DNA of 64,000 nt. Origin: Prinsepia uniflora (Eukaryota; Streptophyta; Magnoliopsida; Rosales; Rosaceae). The stretch is taken from assembly GCA_032719365.1 (NCBI GenBank), contig CM064875.1, positions 30,588,693 to 30,652,692 of the forward strand. The letters run 5' to 3'. The position numbers were made by a program, and so were the translations under genes. Numbering within the stretch: position 1 is the first letter of the stretch; each line of letters opens with the position of its first letter. Under the pieces are notes generated by a model. That model searched no databases. It saw only the letters and a program-made list of their open reading frames with translations, and had not been told where the DNA came from. Below are positions 21,554 to 33,229 of the stretch, one piece after another.

Positions 21554-23143
21554 ATCCGAAGACTCTTGCATAATCGATAACTCTCCAAGCTCACTGAGTT
21601 ATCTAAAAACCTCACAATAAGTGTCCAATATCCTTAACAGCCATTTTGTAGTATCTTACCAGCTTCCAATGCTGAATAAATCCTGAAGGAAGTATCCTCT
21701 GGTCCCACCAAAAGACCAATCATGACAAGTCAAGACAACTAAAGACAAATGGTTCCTCAAACACTCGACAGAGGTGTAACAGTTAGTCCACCAACCATCC
21801 ATAGGATCACGTCTAAATCACAAATTTCTAGGGAATCTAATATTTCTTACGATCAAAACCTTCTATGCCAACCCAATAGGTGATCCAACACAGTACCGGT
21901 CGAAGTACAGATACCAATGTTCCAACCCTATGTAATCCACTCCTGATGAACAAAAGTCTAGAACTTTTGAAAATAAAAGTGTGGGTCTGTAATCCAACAA
22001 CGCTCGCCCACTCCGACCAAAGGTAAGTAGGGTACCTATCACTAATCTAGGTATCATTCGTGCCTTGAGAAATCCAGCTGACTGGAAGGATGACTGAAAT
22101 CTCAACTAACCTTATCGGGACTTACTCCATCCTACTCGTCGACCATTATGACGCGCAAGTCTGCCACTCAAAGAATTAGAGCTAGAGGCATCTCTCAACT
22201 AAGATCCCTGAGCATATGAATCCTCATGACATCTTTCGTGTTGTCTAGAACCACGTGATCGTTGTTGGGATTCTGACTTGCTCATCTCTACTTGAGATGC
22301 CACATCTGACAGAATCTGGAGTGTGGTAAATCCTCAAACTAGTACCATCACTCGAGTCTCATTCCGACGACTTGATACAAACCGACGAATGCTCATCGCC
22401 TTGGTCACCACCACACCACTGTGAATTGAGCCAAAACCAAACATCTCCACTCATACCGAGTAACTGTTAAGTCCTCCTGCTCTAGACGCAGGAACTCCGC
22501 CTCTTGGCATCCCAAAAAAATTGGGGAAAAAATAACGTTAGAAATGTTCCTCGAACGTCGCCCTACTCGCGATAGTCTCATCCACATCTGTAGATAGTAA
22601 TGTCCGCCACCAACCCTGTGCAGACTAATCCAAAAAGAACACTACGATCGAGATCATGCGCTCATCAACCCGTCGCTCGTACAATCCTTTCCAAATGTGT
22701 AATCAACCGATCGGTCACCCTGGGATCCGATCCACAAGTACACATTCCTGGTAACTTGTTCAACCGTTCCCGAATAAGGGTCATCAACAACCCTGGTTGC
22801 TCATAGCAGTACATCCATCTTGATCGACCATCGGTCACAACTCTGAACAGTCACCATACTGGGATCCAATCAACTAGTAAGTCCATGGCTCCAAACCGCT
22901 AGGCCCACAAGATAATCGACCATTTATTCGAGGTCCAACCCCACTATAACACAGCATCCACTGCCTAATTGAACCAACACGAGATCCTTTCTCGTTTAAC
23001 TTTTCTCACTTCCCTATCCTTATCCTCACTACTAGGCTGATGACGGGGTTGTCGTCGTCGAGGCATCACATTTGTAACGAAACTATTGCATACACCCAGT
23101 GTGCGATTCCCAAAGAGAGCAACCCAGTGCTTTGATACCAAAT
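21554..23143 (-). pseudogene. Decayed gag-protease internal region of a non-autonomous element
   Basis: On the - strand a start codon at 23066-23064 opens MPRRRQPRHQPSSEDKD, resembling chromovirus gag N-termini. Further on, EAEFLRLEQEDLTVTRYEW (within 22405-22590) parallels FLQLQQGSMSVAEYEQKF of the chromovirus gag. At about 22045-21900, VIGTLLTFGRSGRALLDYRP parallels its protease start VTGRLTIFGHDVCALIDPG. No RT, RNase H or integrase is visible. A decayed primer site (reverse complement GCTTTGATACCA, 23129-23140) adjoins the LTR. Frameshifts are frequent, so no protein is expected. Confidence 0.65.
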
Positions 23144-25429
23144 TGCCAGGACCCTCCCCATAATCCCCCTCGATTAGCATGAGAGGACTTGCTCCCGTCT
23201 GACACAACCTTGTATAGTTACCATATTAGCCATAGGATTAAAATAAACTTATTAACCACGTGTCAGACCAGGGATAAGTCTGCTTCCTACCTCGGATACT
23301 CAAAGTACGCAAATCTACGTGATGCCTCATCCATCATACAGCCCGCGTCCGCGTTTAACTTGGAGGGTGCCAAAAACAATAAAAAGTGTGAGTGAACAAA
23401 AATAAAATTGGAAAACCATTTTTCGAAATATAAATTTAAACCCTCCGTTTGATAAAACATGCATGCTTAGTCAAATATACCATTATTTGAAATTCAACGC
23501 GACATATATATGTATAAATAAACCATGAGTCTAACCCAAAATCACATATATATATATATAAGGGCCCTCTCGCCTACATTTTCTAGAAAACACCGGCTCT
23601 TACCCGCTTTGAAAAATTTTGCATAACTCAAAATTTATGAAATGCCAAACCTGATCTTGCTAGTCCAACCAGCCTAATGTCGAACCTCGCCATGCTGGTC
23701 CAACCAGCTACTAGTCCAACTAGCATCCCATGTGCATTACCGATAGGAGAGTATGAGTTCTAAAAGGTCCAACCCCATTGGTACATGTAGAGTCCAGCCC
23801 CGATTACATCCAAGCCCGTCTCTTGGAATCCGCAGAGAGTCCAACTCCGGATGTAGCGACCCAATCGCTTGAGATTGACCAATCCAGAAAAAAATGTCCA
23901 AATTGAAATATATTTTACAACACGGGCACTACCCCAAAACAGTTATCTCAGGGGCACCAGCCCAAAACAGCTTTTATATGGGCACTAGCCAAAAAAATAA
24001 TCTCATGGGCACTAACCCAAAATAGTAATCTCACAGGCATCAGCCCAAAAACGGATTTTCCAAAAACCATGATAAAATAATTAACCATAAATCATAGTTA
24101 TAATATACTTAAACCATTCATTATCCAATACGCATAACCATAATCATAATCAAGCCATACCATGCCATAAAATCAGTAAAATCATATACTTAAGTATCCA
24201 TCAGAGTTATGAAAGAAAATGTCCACTCATAGTACCGCCACTCGCTCAAAACATGATCTGTACGCCAATCCGAAGCCTCCAGAACATATGAGCCTGTCCA
24301 AATCACAACCATGGTTCATTATTAATCTATACAAGTCCATATGAAACCCCCCTAAAACCCCAAAACAGAATATGCGTCACAAATACACTTCTCGAAGAGA
24401 AAAACCACAAAAAAACCAACCACACTATCTCTGATAGACCTGAAACCACCACCATTAGATTCAAAACGTCGAAACATTTCAAACAAGATTAATTTTACCT
24501 CGAAATCCATGCCCACAGAGCCACATGCCCCAGTCAAAGTTCTCATGTGCCTAGTCAACGCTGAGGTCACCTGGCATCTAACATCTGAAAATCTAACAGC
24601 TGCCACGTGGCACCCCTAGCTGGTGCCATGTGTCCCTCTCTAACTCATGCAATGTGTCATATGTAAACGTCATCCTGCCATGTCACCTTTGTGAAGTCCT
24701 AACAACTTGTCGCGTGGCAATAACCCTAGTATGCCACATGGCATGACAAGATGACATGGCATGCCACGTCATCCTCATCTACCTCCAGCTAGCTCGACCC
24801 ATTTAACTATAACTAGTCATTCGACCCGTATTGCTGAACTAGTCAGTTCTTTGCCATTTCTCAACCAAAAATCACCATTTTCCCACCTTTCTACTCTTAT
24901 TCTACCCTATAACAACCCTATGGGCTTAAATGTGAGAAAACTCACCTGGAAACCTCCAACCAAGCTCAAACTTTGTGGGGTTCCTTCGAACTCGTCCCCA
25001 GGACGATTCCAGCTGGGGTAATTTCAGGTGGTTTTGAAATGAAGAGAGAGATGTGTGCGAATTAGGGATATGGGCCAACAGGATGAGTGAAACTTGTCAC
25101 TCATCCTTTGGTCCATACGACATATTTTGGGTCTCATTTAAAATAAACTAAAATTCAACTTCCTTCATAATCGTGCAATTGTAAAATCTAACTAAAGCTT
25201 CCTTGACCCGTAACATAACTGTATGATGTCCACTTTGACGTATCGCTTGTCTACGTAATAGCAATCTCTCGACCAACGTAATAAGGCTTGAGCAAAGTCC
25301 AAATGACCTCCCGGGTTAAAAGTCAACATTTTCCCCAATTATGGGAAAAATCATCATTTTACCTCGACTAATCCCGATTCATCTCGATAACCTCCCGATC
25401 ATCCTGTGATTACGGGGCGGGTCGTTATA
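23144..25429 (-). mobile_element. 5' LTR (- strand) of the gag-protease relic
   Basis: In + coordinates it opens TGCCAGGACCCTCCCC and closes GGGTCGTTATA, giving 2286 bp. It contains the reverse-complement acceptor decamer (GTGAGTGAAC, 23387-23396) and donor decamer (GTCCACTCAT, 24221-24230), TGCATGC motifs beside each, and a U3 rich in CACGTGGC and GCCACG motifs (24600-24780). It abuts and truncates the family C LTR that follows. Confidence 0.78.
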
Positions 25430-26257
25430 AGTCCCGTCTGACAACCCTTGTCAGATAAGGGATCTTATCAATTAATTATATTTTTGAAAATAAGTAATTT
25501 AACCAAATAAATCCACCCTCGCGGGGTCACCGCTCTCGTCCGACCGACTTAACCCCGTCGGACGGAGGGAAAGTACTTGTTCATCTTTGATCGAAATCTT
25601 ATACTATTAGTATTTAATAATAACCCTTAATTCCCAATCCTTTCCATGGTCAAGTCTATCCTTAGATCTTCCTAAGGATGTCTTTCTTCTACTATAAATT
25701 TCCTTGGTATAGACTAGGAATCAACTTATTTACTATATAATTTAAATAAATATATTCCACAAAATTACATATAGATTTACATAAAATTAAATCCATATTT
25801 ATGTTTCCTTTAACCAATATGTTTCAACTTACCAAAAATCATCTTGTTTACCTCAATCATAATTCAAATCAGTTTAATCGTTCAATCCATCAATTTACCC
25901 AAGTTTAGGCCTAGTTAAGAATACTAAAGAACACACTAACTTTGAATAGTCTTAACTATTTCATCCACATCCGTTATGCACCTAGGCTTTTTAGACCAAT
26001 AAAAAACTGGGGCAAAATTACCATTATGCACCTAGGCTTTTTAGACCCATAACAAATCCATCTAAACTCCATTTTGACGTGTTGTCTGTCTATGTATTCA
26101 GAAGGTTGAGACCTTCTTAACGACCTTTTTGAAGTTTACAAATAATGTCTCGGTTGAAAAGTCAACATTTTGACTTTGACCCAAAAAATTCAACTCTTTG
26201 ACTTCAGGGGTGAATGGTAATTATTCACTTTTTTTCCCGAACATCAGGGGCGTCACA
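25430..26257 (-). mobile_element. Family C LTR, truncated and internally deleted
   Basis: It begins inside the family C terminal region (GTCCCGTCTGACAAC), missing the first roughly 55 bp, and ends GGGGCGTCACA. Compared with the copy at 43307-44981 it lacks the middle (the GC-rich module and the CA/TA microsatellite region). A short direct repeat ATGCACCTAGGCTTTTTAGA occurs twice near 25975-26050. Confidence 0.75.
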
Positions 26258-27032
26258 ATCTTCTCCCCTTAAAAAAATGTGTCCTCGAAATTTAAAAATA
26301 GATCTAAGCTTATTCTCTATACCTGGTGTCATCTATATACACTCATATCTCAACTCCGTAAAATATGCTATTAAACTATATATCCTGTCATCGTTCTTAT
26401 CATTATTTGTTCCATATTATCAATCCTAGATCACCATGCCATAACACACATATCTATTTTCATTCATATCGCCTTACTTTTAACTATTTTTCACCATTTG
26501 CTTGTTTATTTTAAAATCAAGTTCACCTTTCCACATATTTATGTTTCATCTATTGCTAATTATTTTAAATTTTGATCTTGCTACTTATTGTCTCTGCTGG
26601 AATTTCTCGTAAACATGCACCTTTATCTTTTTTGTAACTTGTCAATAATTACATAAGAGCTATAACTAACTAGGATCACCAAAATCACATTTTAATTTCA
26701 TAATCCAATTCCAACTTTCAAAACCGAAGCCCTAATTATAATCATTTCACAAGAATTAATTGTCATTACATAAATTGTAAAATGACCCGAGTTTCTTATT
26801 TCAAGTCAAACCCAATATCCAACCTAGAAAATGTATTTTCAAGAAATTTCGTACAGGTATCAAATACACCATATAATTTTTTTAATGACGGATTTAATTT
26901 AAACGTACAATTTTTAATTTGCTTTCAACATTCTTTTCAAATTATCTGAAACTCAACTTAATTTTTGTATTACATTAAATAGATCATATGACACATCCAA
27001 ACCATTCCGAAACCATAGCTTTGATACCAAGT
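26258..27032 (-). mobile_element. Family C internal region (non-coding)
   Basis: About 775 bp of AT-rich sequence starts (in - sense) at the decayed primer site GCTTTGATACCA (27018-27029) and ends at the purine tract complementary to CTTCTCCCCTTAAAAAAA. No reading frame matches gag or pol. The same region occurs at 42529-43306 and 44982-45758. Confidence 0.75.
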
Positions 27033-27327
27033 TGAAAGAACCTGTCCCAAGTTTCCTGTGAAAGATCGATCGACCCTTCTCCTGTCTCACAATTTTTGTC
27101 AGACAAGGGATCTTATCAATGAATTATATTTAAAAAAATAAGTAATTTAACCAAATAAATCCACCCCCGCGGGGTCACCTCTCTCGTCCGACCCACTTAA
27201 CCCCGTCGGGCAGAGGAAAAATACTTGTTCATCTTTGATCTAAATCTTATACTATTAGTATTTAATAACGACCCTTAATTCCCAATCCTTTCCAGGGTCA
27301 AGTCTATCCTTATATCTTCCTAAGGAT
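27033..27327 (-). mobile_element. Family C LTR end fragment
   Basis: It matches the first roughly 295 bp (in + coordinates) of the family C LTR, including CCTGTCTCACAA and CGCGGGGTCACC, then breaks off after CTTCCTAAGGATGTC. Confidence 0.72.
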
Positions 27328-27692
27328 GTCATCGATACCTGTCTAAGGGTCCTCGAATCATGTGAAGAAACCTTGTCATGCAAAAAGTCAACGAATTCCC
27401 CCGTTTTAACCAATTTACGAAAATGCCCTCAACCTTCCGAACATCATAACTTCCTCCTTGGATGTCGGAATCGGACATGCGACCTGTCTATGAACTCGTG
27501 ACGTCCCGAACTGCGTCACAGTCCTCGGTCAAAGTCCATTTGACCGTCTAAACCAAAAGTCAACTGTTTGCCCAATTCCAGGGGAAAAATTTCGCATCGT
27601 CCGTCCGAACACATCAAACTAATCACCAGTTAACTTCACTAATTTGTCATTAACTACTAATCTAATCCCGGTTTACGGGACGGGTCGTTACA
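27328..27692 (-). mobile_element. Fragment with the start of a TGTAACGACCC-type LTR
   Basis: The fragment closes GGGACGGGTCGTTACA, the reverse complement of the usual LTR start. It carries the standard U3 phrases (GACGTCCCGAACTGCGTCAC, AAAGTCAAC). The rest of the LTR is missing. Confidence 0.7.
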
Positions 27693-27806
27693 TATAACTA
27701 ACTAGGATCACCAAAATCACATTTTGATTTCAAAATTCAATACCAACTTTCAAAATTGGATCCTTAATTATAATCATTTCGCAAAATTAATTGTCATTAC
27801 ATAAAT
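27693..27806 (-). mobile_element. Family C internal fragment, left part
   Basis: TATAACTAACTAGGATCACC and the following 110 bp match the family C internal region (compare from 26654). It breaks at ATTGTAAATGATC and resumes at 40595 on the far side of a 12.8-kb insertion, with about 55 bp of C sequence lost. Confidence 0.72.
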
Positions 27807-28100
27807 TGTAAATGATCAGAACATTTTGAGATTACAACCACTTTGGCGGATTAGGTTCTACTGGGGAGAGGATTGTCATGTTTGATAACATGAGGATAGG
27901 TGAAATCTTGTTAGTTATAGAACTTCATAGGATTGGAGTAATACCTGATTCTGATGACTTGGACGGTTGACGTCCGACTACAGGACCATACCTAGCGTAT
28001 AGTGGAGTCGAAGTTAAGAAAGGGATGTACCTTGCGATATAGTACGAGTGTCTGTACTGAGTGCTTATTGGCAAGAATCGGGAGGAAAGGTTAAAATAGT
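27807..28100. other. Unassigned segment next to a gag relic
   Basis: I recognise nothing here. It lies where the rest of the gag-pol of the - strand chromovirus relic should be, so it probably marks a deletion or rearrangement junction. Confidence 0.3.
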
Positions 28101-28655
28101 TTACAGCATCAGATAACTCTCTGAGGGTAGCAAAAGATCCAACCGTCACAATAGCTCGAATCTCGCCTCGCAAGCTAAGCTCAAACCTGCGGCACTTCTC
28201 AGCCTCTGTAGCAACAAAAGCAGGAGCAAAACGGGATAACATCTGAAACCTCTGCTCATACTCGGCCACAGTCATATTCCCTTGTTTGAGCTGTAGGAAC
28301 TCTGCCTCCTTGGCATCGTGGAACGTGTGGGGGTAATACTGATCAAGGAACCGCTCACGAAATGTCTCCTAAGTCACTGTGTGGGCATCCCAACCTGACA
28401 ACTCAAGGGTATACCACCACTCATATGTGGCACTGTCTAGTAAAAAGGTGCCCAATAACACGCGATCCTCATGGGGGTATCGCATCCCCTCAAAAATCCG
28501 CTCAAGTCGAGTGATCCACCTGTGGGCTTCCACCGGGTCTGCCCACCGCTAAACGTAGTAGCCCCAAGACGCTGGGCTCGCTCAATAGTAGCACTCTCAG
28601 CATCCCTCGCAACGTCTTCTGCAGATCGTGGAGGGGGCTCACGTCTCGGAGGCAT
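28101..28655 (-). pseudogene. gag: Chromovirus gag N-terminal relic
   Basis: The - strand ATG at 28655-28653 opens MPPRREPPP, then DVARDAESATIERAQRLGA, preserving a segment deleted in the gag at 14556. The capsid continues in a second frame with EAEFLQLKQGN and MTVAEYEQRFQMLSRFAPAF and stops matching after LRELSDAV (about 28101). A base is lost near 28545, and a Trp codon has become TAG in the segment before ETFRERF. The zinc knuckle and all pol are missing. It lies just downstream, in - sense, of a primer site. Confidence 0.85.
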
Positions 28656-28738
28656 GGTCAATCGTTCTCTGAAAGAGGCATAAAGTTAGTATAACGACCT
28701 AGGAACATCAACGTGCCAGACAAAAATCGTCAACCTAT

Positions 28739-28750
28739 GCTTTGATACCA
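28739..28750 (-). other. Primer binding site, one mismatch
   Basis: GCTTTGATACCA is the reverse complement of TGGTATCAAAGC. It lies two bases from the LTR terminus (28753) and differs from the standard Met-tRNA site by one base. Confidence 0.75.
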
Positions 28751-31700
28751 ATTGATAGGACTCACCCCGATTATCACCCCGACAACCGGGACGACCCCTG
28801 CTCCCGTCTGACAACCAAACTTTAAAAAACCAAAATAACCGCAATAACCACAAAACATACATTGTCAGACCAAGGAGAAAGTACAATACAACCAGTCAAC
28901 AGTAGCACAGAGCATAGTAACAGTACAAGATAAGAACAAAATCCTACTGTGAGCTGACTAAATGTGCAATGGGAAAACTTTATGCCTCTGCCTCTGCCTC
29001 AACGTTAGCCCCAACGGTTGCACCACGACCTGGAAGGTATTTAAAGCCATAAAAGTGTGAGTGGACTAAAAATAAATAAGAGTTTCAAAACAGTTTTTAA
29101 AAGAAAACCAGGATTTTACCCTCCGTTTTAAAACATGCATGCATAACTAAGTGTCTGAAAAAAAAAACCGTATAACCTGTATACCAATCATTATGGAAAA
29201 CATCATCATCAAAACATGAAATACGAAATATATCATCAACCAATCGAACCTACTAGATCTATCCGAGTCTTTAAACCCAATAACCAGTTCCAGAAAATCC
29301 AATCCAAAGCCGTTTGAAAACCATTTCCAAATCCATGTCCAAATTCGAATCCGAAATCACCATTCCGAAGCCATGTTGGTGTCAAGAATCATCATTCTGA
29401 GTTCAAATCCAGAAATCCCTTTTTAAGCTTTAAAACCAAATCTCGATTTCCGAAATCGGATTCTATAACCCAAAATCTTGGTTATCGAAATCACTTTTCA
29501 AAACTCATTTGTAATCATTGAAAACAAGGCTTATATTGAAATCCCAAACCTATAGCATTAGAATCACGATCAATCCATAGCATGAATCCATATCTCGTAA
29601 AACATGTCTAAATACTTATATATCTAAGAAACATCTCGAAAACTATGCAATTATGTAAAGCAGATATATAGTAATCCAAAACATAAAACCATATTTAAAA
29701 GCATGGAATAAGTAGACGAAAACAGTTATGCATGCTCGGTTAGAAAATAAAAGTCCCCTCACAAAGTTCGAACGCGTCAATCAAGTCCCGTACGCTCCTC
29801 GGATGCCTCAGAAATATCCCGACCTATCAAATGTCATAATTTCGGGTCACAAACACTTCAATTAAGCTCACACTAATTTCCCCAATTTTTCGGGATTTTT
29901 AAACGTAATTAAATTAACCCCTAAACCTTCAGACACTCAAAACCACCCCTAGACGGTGTCCGATCGACTCGAAACTTGTCCCAAAATGTTCGTTACATCG
30001 ATTAGAGTGAAAAACATGTTGAACACTTCCCCAAAAGAGGCAAGACTTGCCCTCACGCGCTGCCCAAAGGGGCTGCGCGTGGGAGCCACACGTGGCACTG
30101 TTCATCACCGTTTACCTCCCGCCAGCCCAGTTCAGACCGGTCATGACCGGTCTGGTCCAACTCAGCTGGCGAGGTCGGTTTTCACCCATTTCCAAACCAT
30201 TTTCAATCCTTTCTTTACCCTAAGCTTCGTCCTTTAATTTAGAATTGATTTAACTAACTAAAACACCAAATGAGCCCTAGATTCTTACCCCTCAACTTCG
30301 AACCAAAACTCAAAAATTTGAGCTTCCTGTTTTTGGCCACCACGAGCCTCTCCGATCACGATTTCGACTCCCTGGGTTTAGTAGTAGTGTAACGACCCGT
30401 CCCAAATTCCTAGATTAGATTAGTGACTAATCACCATTAGTGAGACTAATCAGTGATTAGTTAGGAAAAATCGGACGAACGATGCAAAATGACCGTTTTG
30501 CCCATGGGTGTGGATAAAATGTTGACTTTTCATTCGGGCGGTCAAATGGACTTTGACCGATGACCGTGACGTAGTTTGTGACATCACGCGTTCATAGACA
30601 GGTTGTACATTCAATTCCGACATTCGTGGAAGAAGTTATGATGTTCGGAAGTTTAGGGGCATTTTAGTAATTTTGGTTAAAAAGGGGCGAATGTTGACTT
30701 TTTGACCAGGATGTCCAATGGCCAAGGGCAAAGGACCGTTACGTAGATCATGACGATACGAATCCATAGACAGGCGGCACGTCGAATTTGGACGTTCGAC
30801 GACGAAGTTACGGTTCACGGAAGTTCAAGTGCAATATTGCACGAATTACGAAACGAGTTAACTTTTGGACTTTAGTGGGGCCTAGATATTTAATGGAGGC
30901 CCAATGGATGAGTGACAAGTGTCACCCATTCACAGGCCACCTATATTGATTCATGCATATCACCCTTGCTTTTTCATTTAGATCAAACCCGAAACCCCCC
31001 CCCCCCCATTTAGCCGTGCAAACCGATTCTCCATCTTCCCAAAACCACATCATCTGTGGCTGGAGTGTGAAGGGAGATGAGAGAGGGTCGTGAGGTGATG
31101 AAGGTGATGGCTGAGAGACGGGCTGGGCCGCCATGAACGGCCGTGGAGGCCAACTGGAAACCGAGAGCTCGGTAAGGCCCATTTATCCTTTTATTTTGAT
31201 TTTGACATCATAGACCGTATTGGATGATTAGGATGAGTTTATTGAGGTTGTAGGTAGGTGTAGAGGGTGGTTTGGACGGCGCTGAAGGGCTGAGCAGCCT
31301 TGGGTACAATCGGGAAAATTGAACCCTTTGGTTCAAAATCAAACGAAGGGTTTTAGACTTTTTCGGTTACGTTTAAGGATTGAAATGGATAGAAAACATG
31401 AAAATAGGAAGAAAGGAATCAAAAAGGAAGAAGTAGGATGAAAAATGGGGTGTCTAGGGTTGTGAACCGGTCACGCCAGTCCAGTTGGACCGGCCAAACC
31501 AGGTGAACCGGTCCAGCACAGTGAAACCGGTCTGCTGGAGCTTGCTGATGATGAATAGTACCTAGGATCTTCTTGGGGCGCGTGACGGCGCGTGGGCCAT
31601 AATTTTGGGAAGTGTTCAACATATGAAATCTTCTATTCGATGTAACGAACCTTTTCGGACTGGTTTCGTGTCAATCGGACATCGTCTCGATATGTTTCGG

Positions 31701-31889
31701 GCTGTCCGAAGGTTTAGGATCAGTTTAAAAATAGTTAAAAGTTCGGAAAATTACGGGGCTTTAATGGGAGGTTAAATAAGTAGTTAGTAACCTTCTATTA
31801 AAATTTGGACAGGTTTGGGAGTCCCGGTGATAGCGATCGGCTCGGGAGAGTCTATGGCACGCAAATCGAGGTGGCAGCTCGTATGGTCT

Positions 31890-33008
31890 GTGAGTGGACT
31901 TTGATTTCTAAACTGTGATGCATGGATAAATGTTTTATATGGATTATGAATATGATTTTATGATGTTGATTTGGATGCTTGTGATTTATACGATTTCACG
32001 CTTTACGATGCGATTTACGTGCTTGCACGTAAATCGAGGTTTTCCTATTTTACATTGATTTTCCGTACTTATGGTTTTGGATATGATTTCATGAAATGGT
32101 TTTGGATTCGAAAAGCTAAACTCGGGTTCGAAACCCATTTGATTTACGGAATTGGGCCGGAGGCCCAATTGGTTTACGATTCGGACTTGAGGTCCAATTT
32201 CTATATGGATTCGGGCCTAGAGCCCAGTTATGTGTTACAAATGGTTTTTGTGGTTCATGATCATTTATGGGAACCGGCATGAACCCTTGAAATGGTTTTT
32301 ACGGGTCATGACGGTTTATGGGAACCGGCATGAACCCATGAAAGGATTTTATGGTTCTTGACGGCTTATGAGGGCCGGGCATGAATCCGGGAAAGGTTTA
32401 AAGAATTATTTCAAATGGTTTTTCATATTCCATCCTTTATATATGATTGTCTCCTCCGGGGAGGGTCGTTGGCCTGGGTGGACCCTGGAGTAGTCACGGA
32501 GCACTGACTGAGTGGATTCGCCCCCCAGTTGGGTTCCTTACTCTTAGGATGGGCACGGTTTGTTACCTCCAGGGAGGGTCATTGATCTACGGACATTGAC
32601 CGGGGTGGACCCTGGAGAGACTTGGGTTTGAGACCCCGGTTAGCACACATGTAGCTCTATTTTACCGTGACAGGTTCTGGATATGAATATAATGGATAAA
32701 CATGATTCCAATTGGTTTGGGAAATTATGTTTTATAATGGTAAATGGATTTGGGCTGAGATCCCACATATGGTTATTATCTTATGGTTTTCTGTAAATGG
32801 TTTTGGGCAAGAGCCCGGGCGACTTGTATTTACAGAATTTGTGGCTGAGATCCTAATTATGGTTGTTTAAACATATGTTTTTGGATAAATGATATTACTA
32901 TGCATGCATGCTTTTTAGTGACGGGTATAAAGGTCTTTTATAAATATGTTTTACGAAACTTATTCCTTTTTGTCCACTCACAGTCTTTCTGTTTTTAATA
33001 CCCTTCAG
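31890..33008 (+). other. Intron-like segment in the LTR
   Basis: GTGAGTGGAC opens and CTTTCTGTTTTTAATACCC then TTCAG closes an 1119-bp segment. The matching segment in the 3' LTR (38261-39379) is also 1119 bp. TGCATG motifs sit within about 30 bp of the donor and about 70 bp before the acceptor-side decamer. Splicing is inferred only. Confidence 0.4.
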
Positions 33009-33113
33009 GTTGGATACGATGTGGACTGTAGCAGAGACCGAAATATCACATACCTCCTCTGGATCCTGGCGTACTCTGATAGCCCGGGAGGGCAAAGGTC
33101 GAAAATATCCCTT

Positions 33114-33134
33114 GTCTGACACTTCGTGTCAGAC
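33114..33134 (+). other. Hairpin near the LTR 3' end
   Basis: The arms GTCTGACAC and GTGTCAGAC pair perfectly around a TTC loop, about 53 bp before the LTR terminus. Similar hairpins occur in the other LTRs here, with different loops. Confidence 0.75.
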
Positions 33135-33190
33135 GGGAGCATGGTCATCCCGCATTAACCCCGGGGGGATTGGGATGGGTCCTGTCAGCG

Positions 33191-33202
33191 TGGTATCAGA
33201 GC
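33191..33202 (+). other. Primer binding site (initiator Met-tRNA)
   Basis: A perfect TGGTATCAGAGC lies three bases after the 5' LTR terminus. Confidence 0.92.
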
Positions 33203-33229
33203 ATAGGATTGCTTATTAGAGCGGGGTTG

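Larger units (their letters stand above)
30388..33187 (+). repeat. 5' LTR of the complete element
   Basis: It runs TGTAACGACCC to GGTCCTGTCA. It has the palindrome near 30903-30924, a C-tract near 30996, a CCGGT cluster (31464-31530), donor GTGAGTGGAC (31890-31899), partner GTCCACTCAC (32972-32981), acceptor CCCTTCAG ending 33008 and the 9-bp-stem hairpin (33114-33134). Confidence 0.93.
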
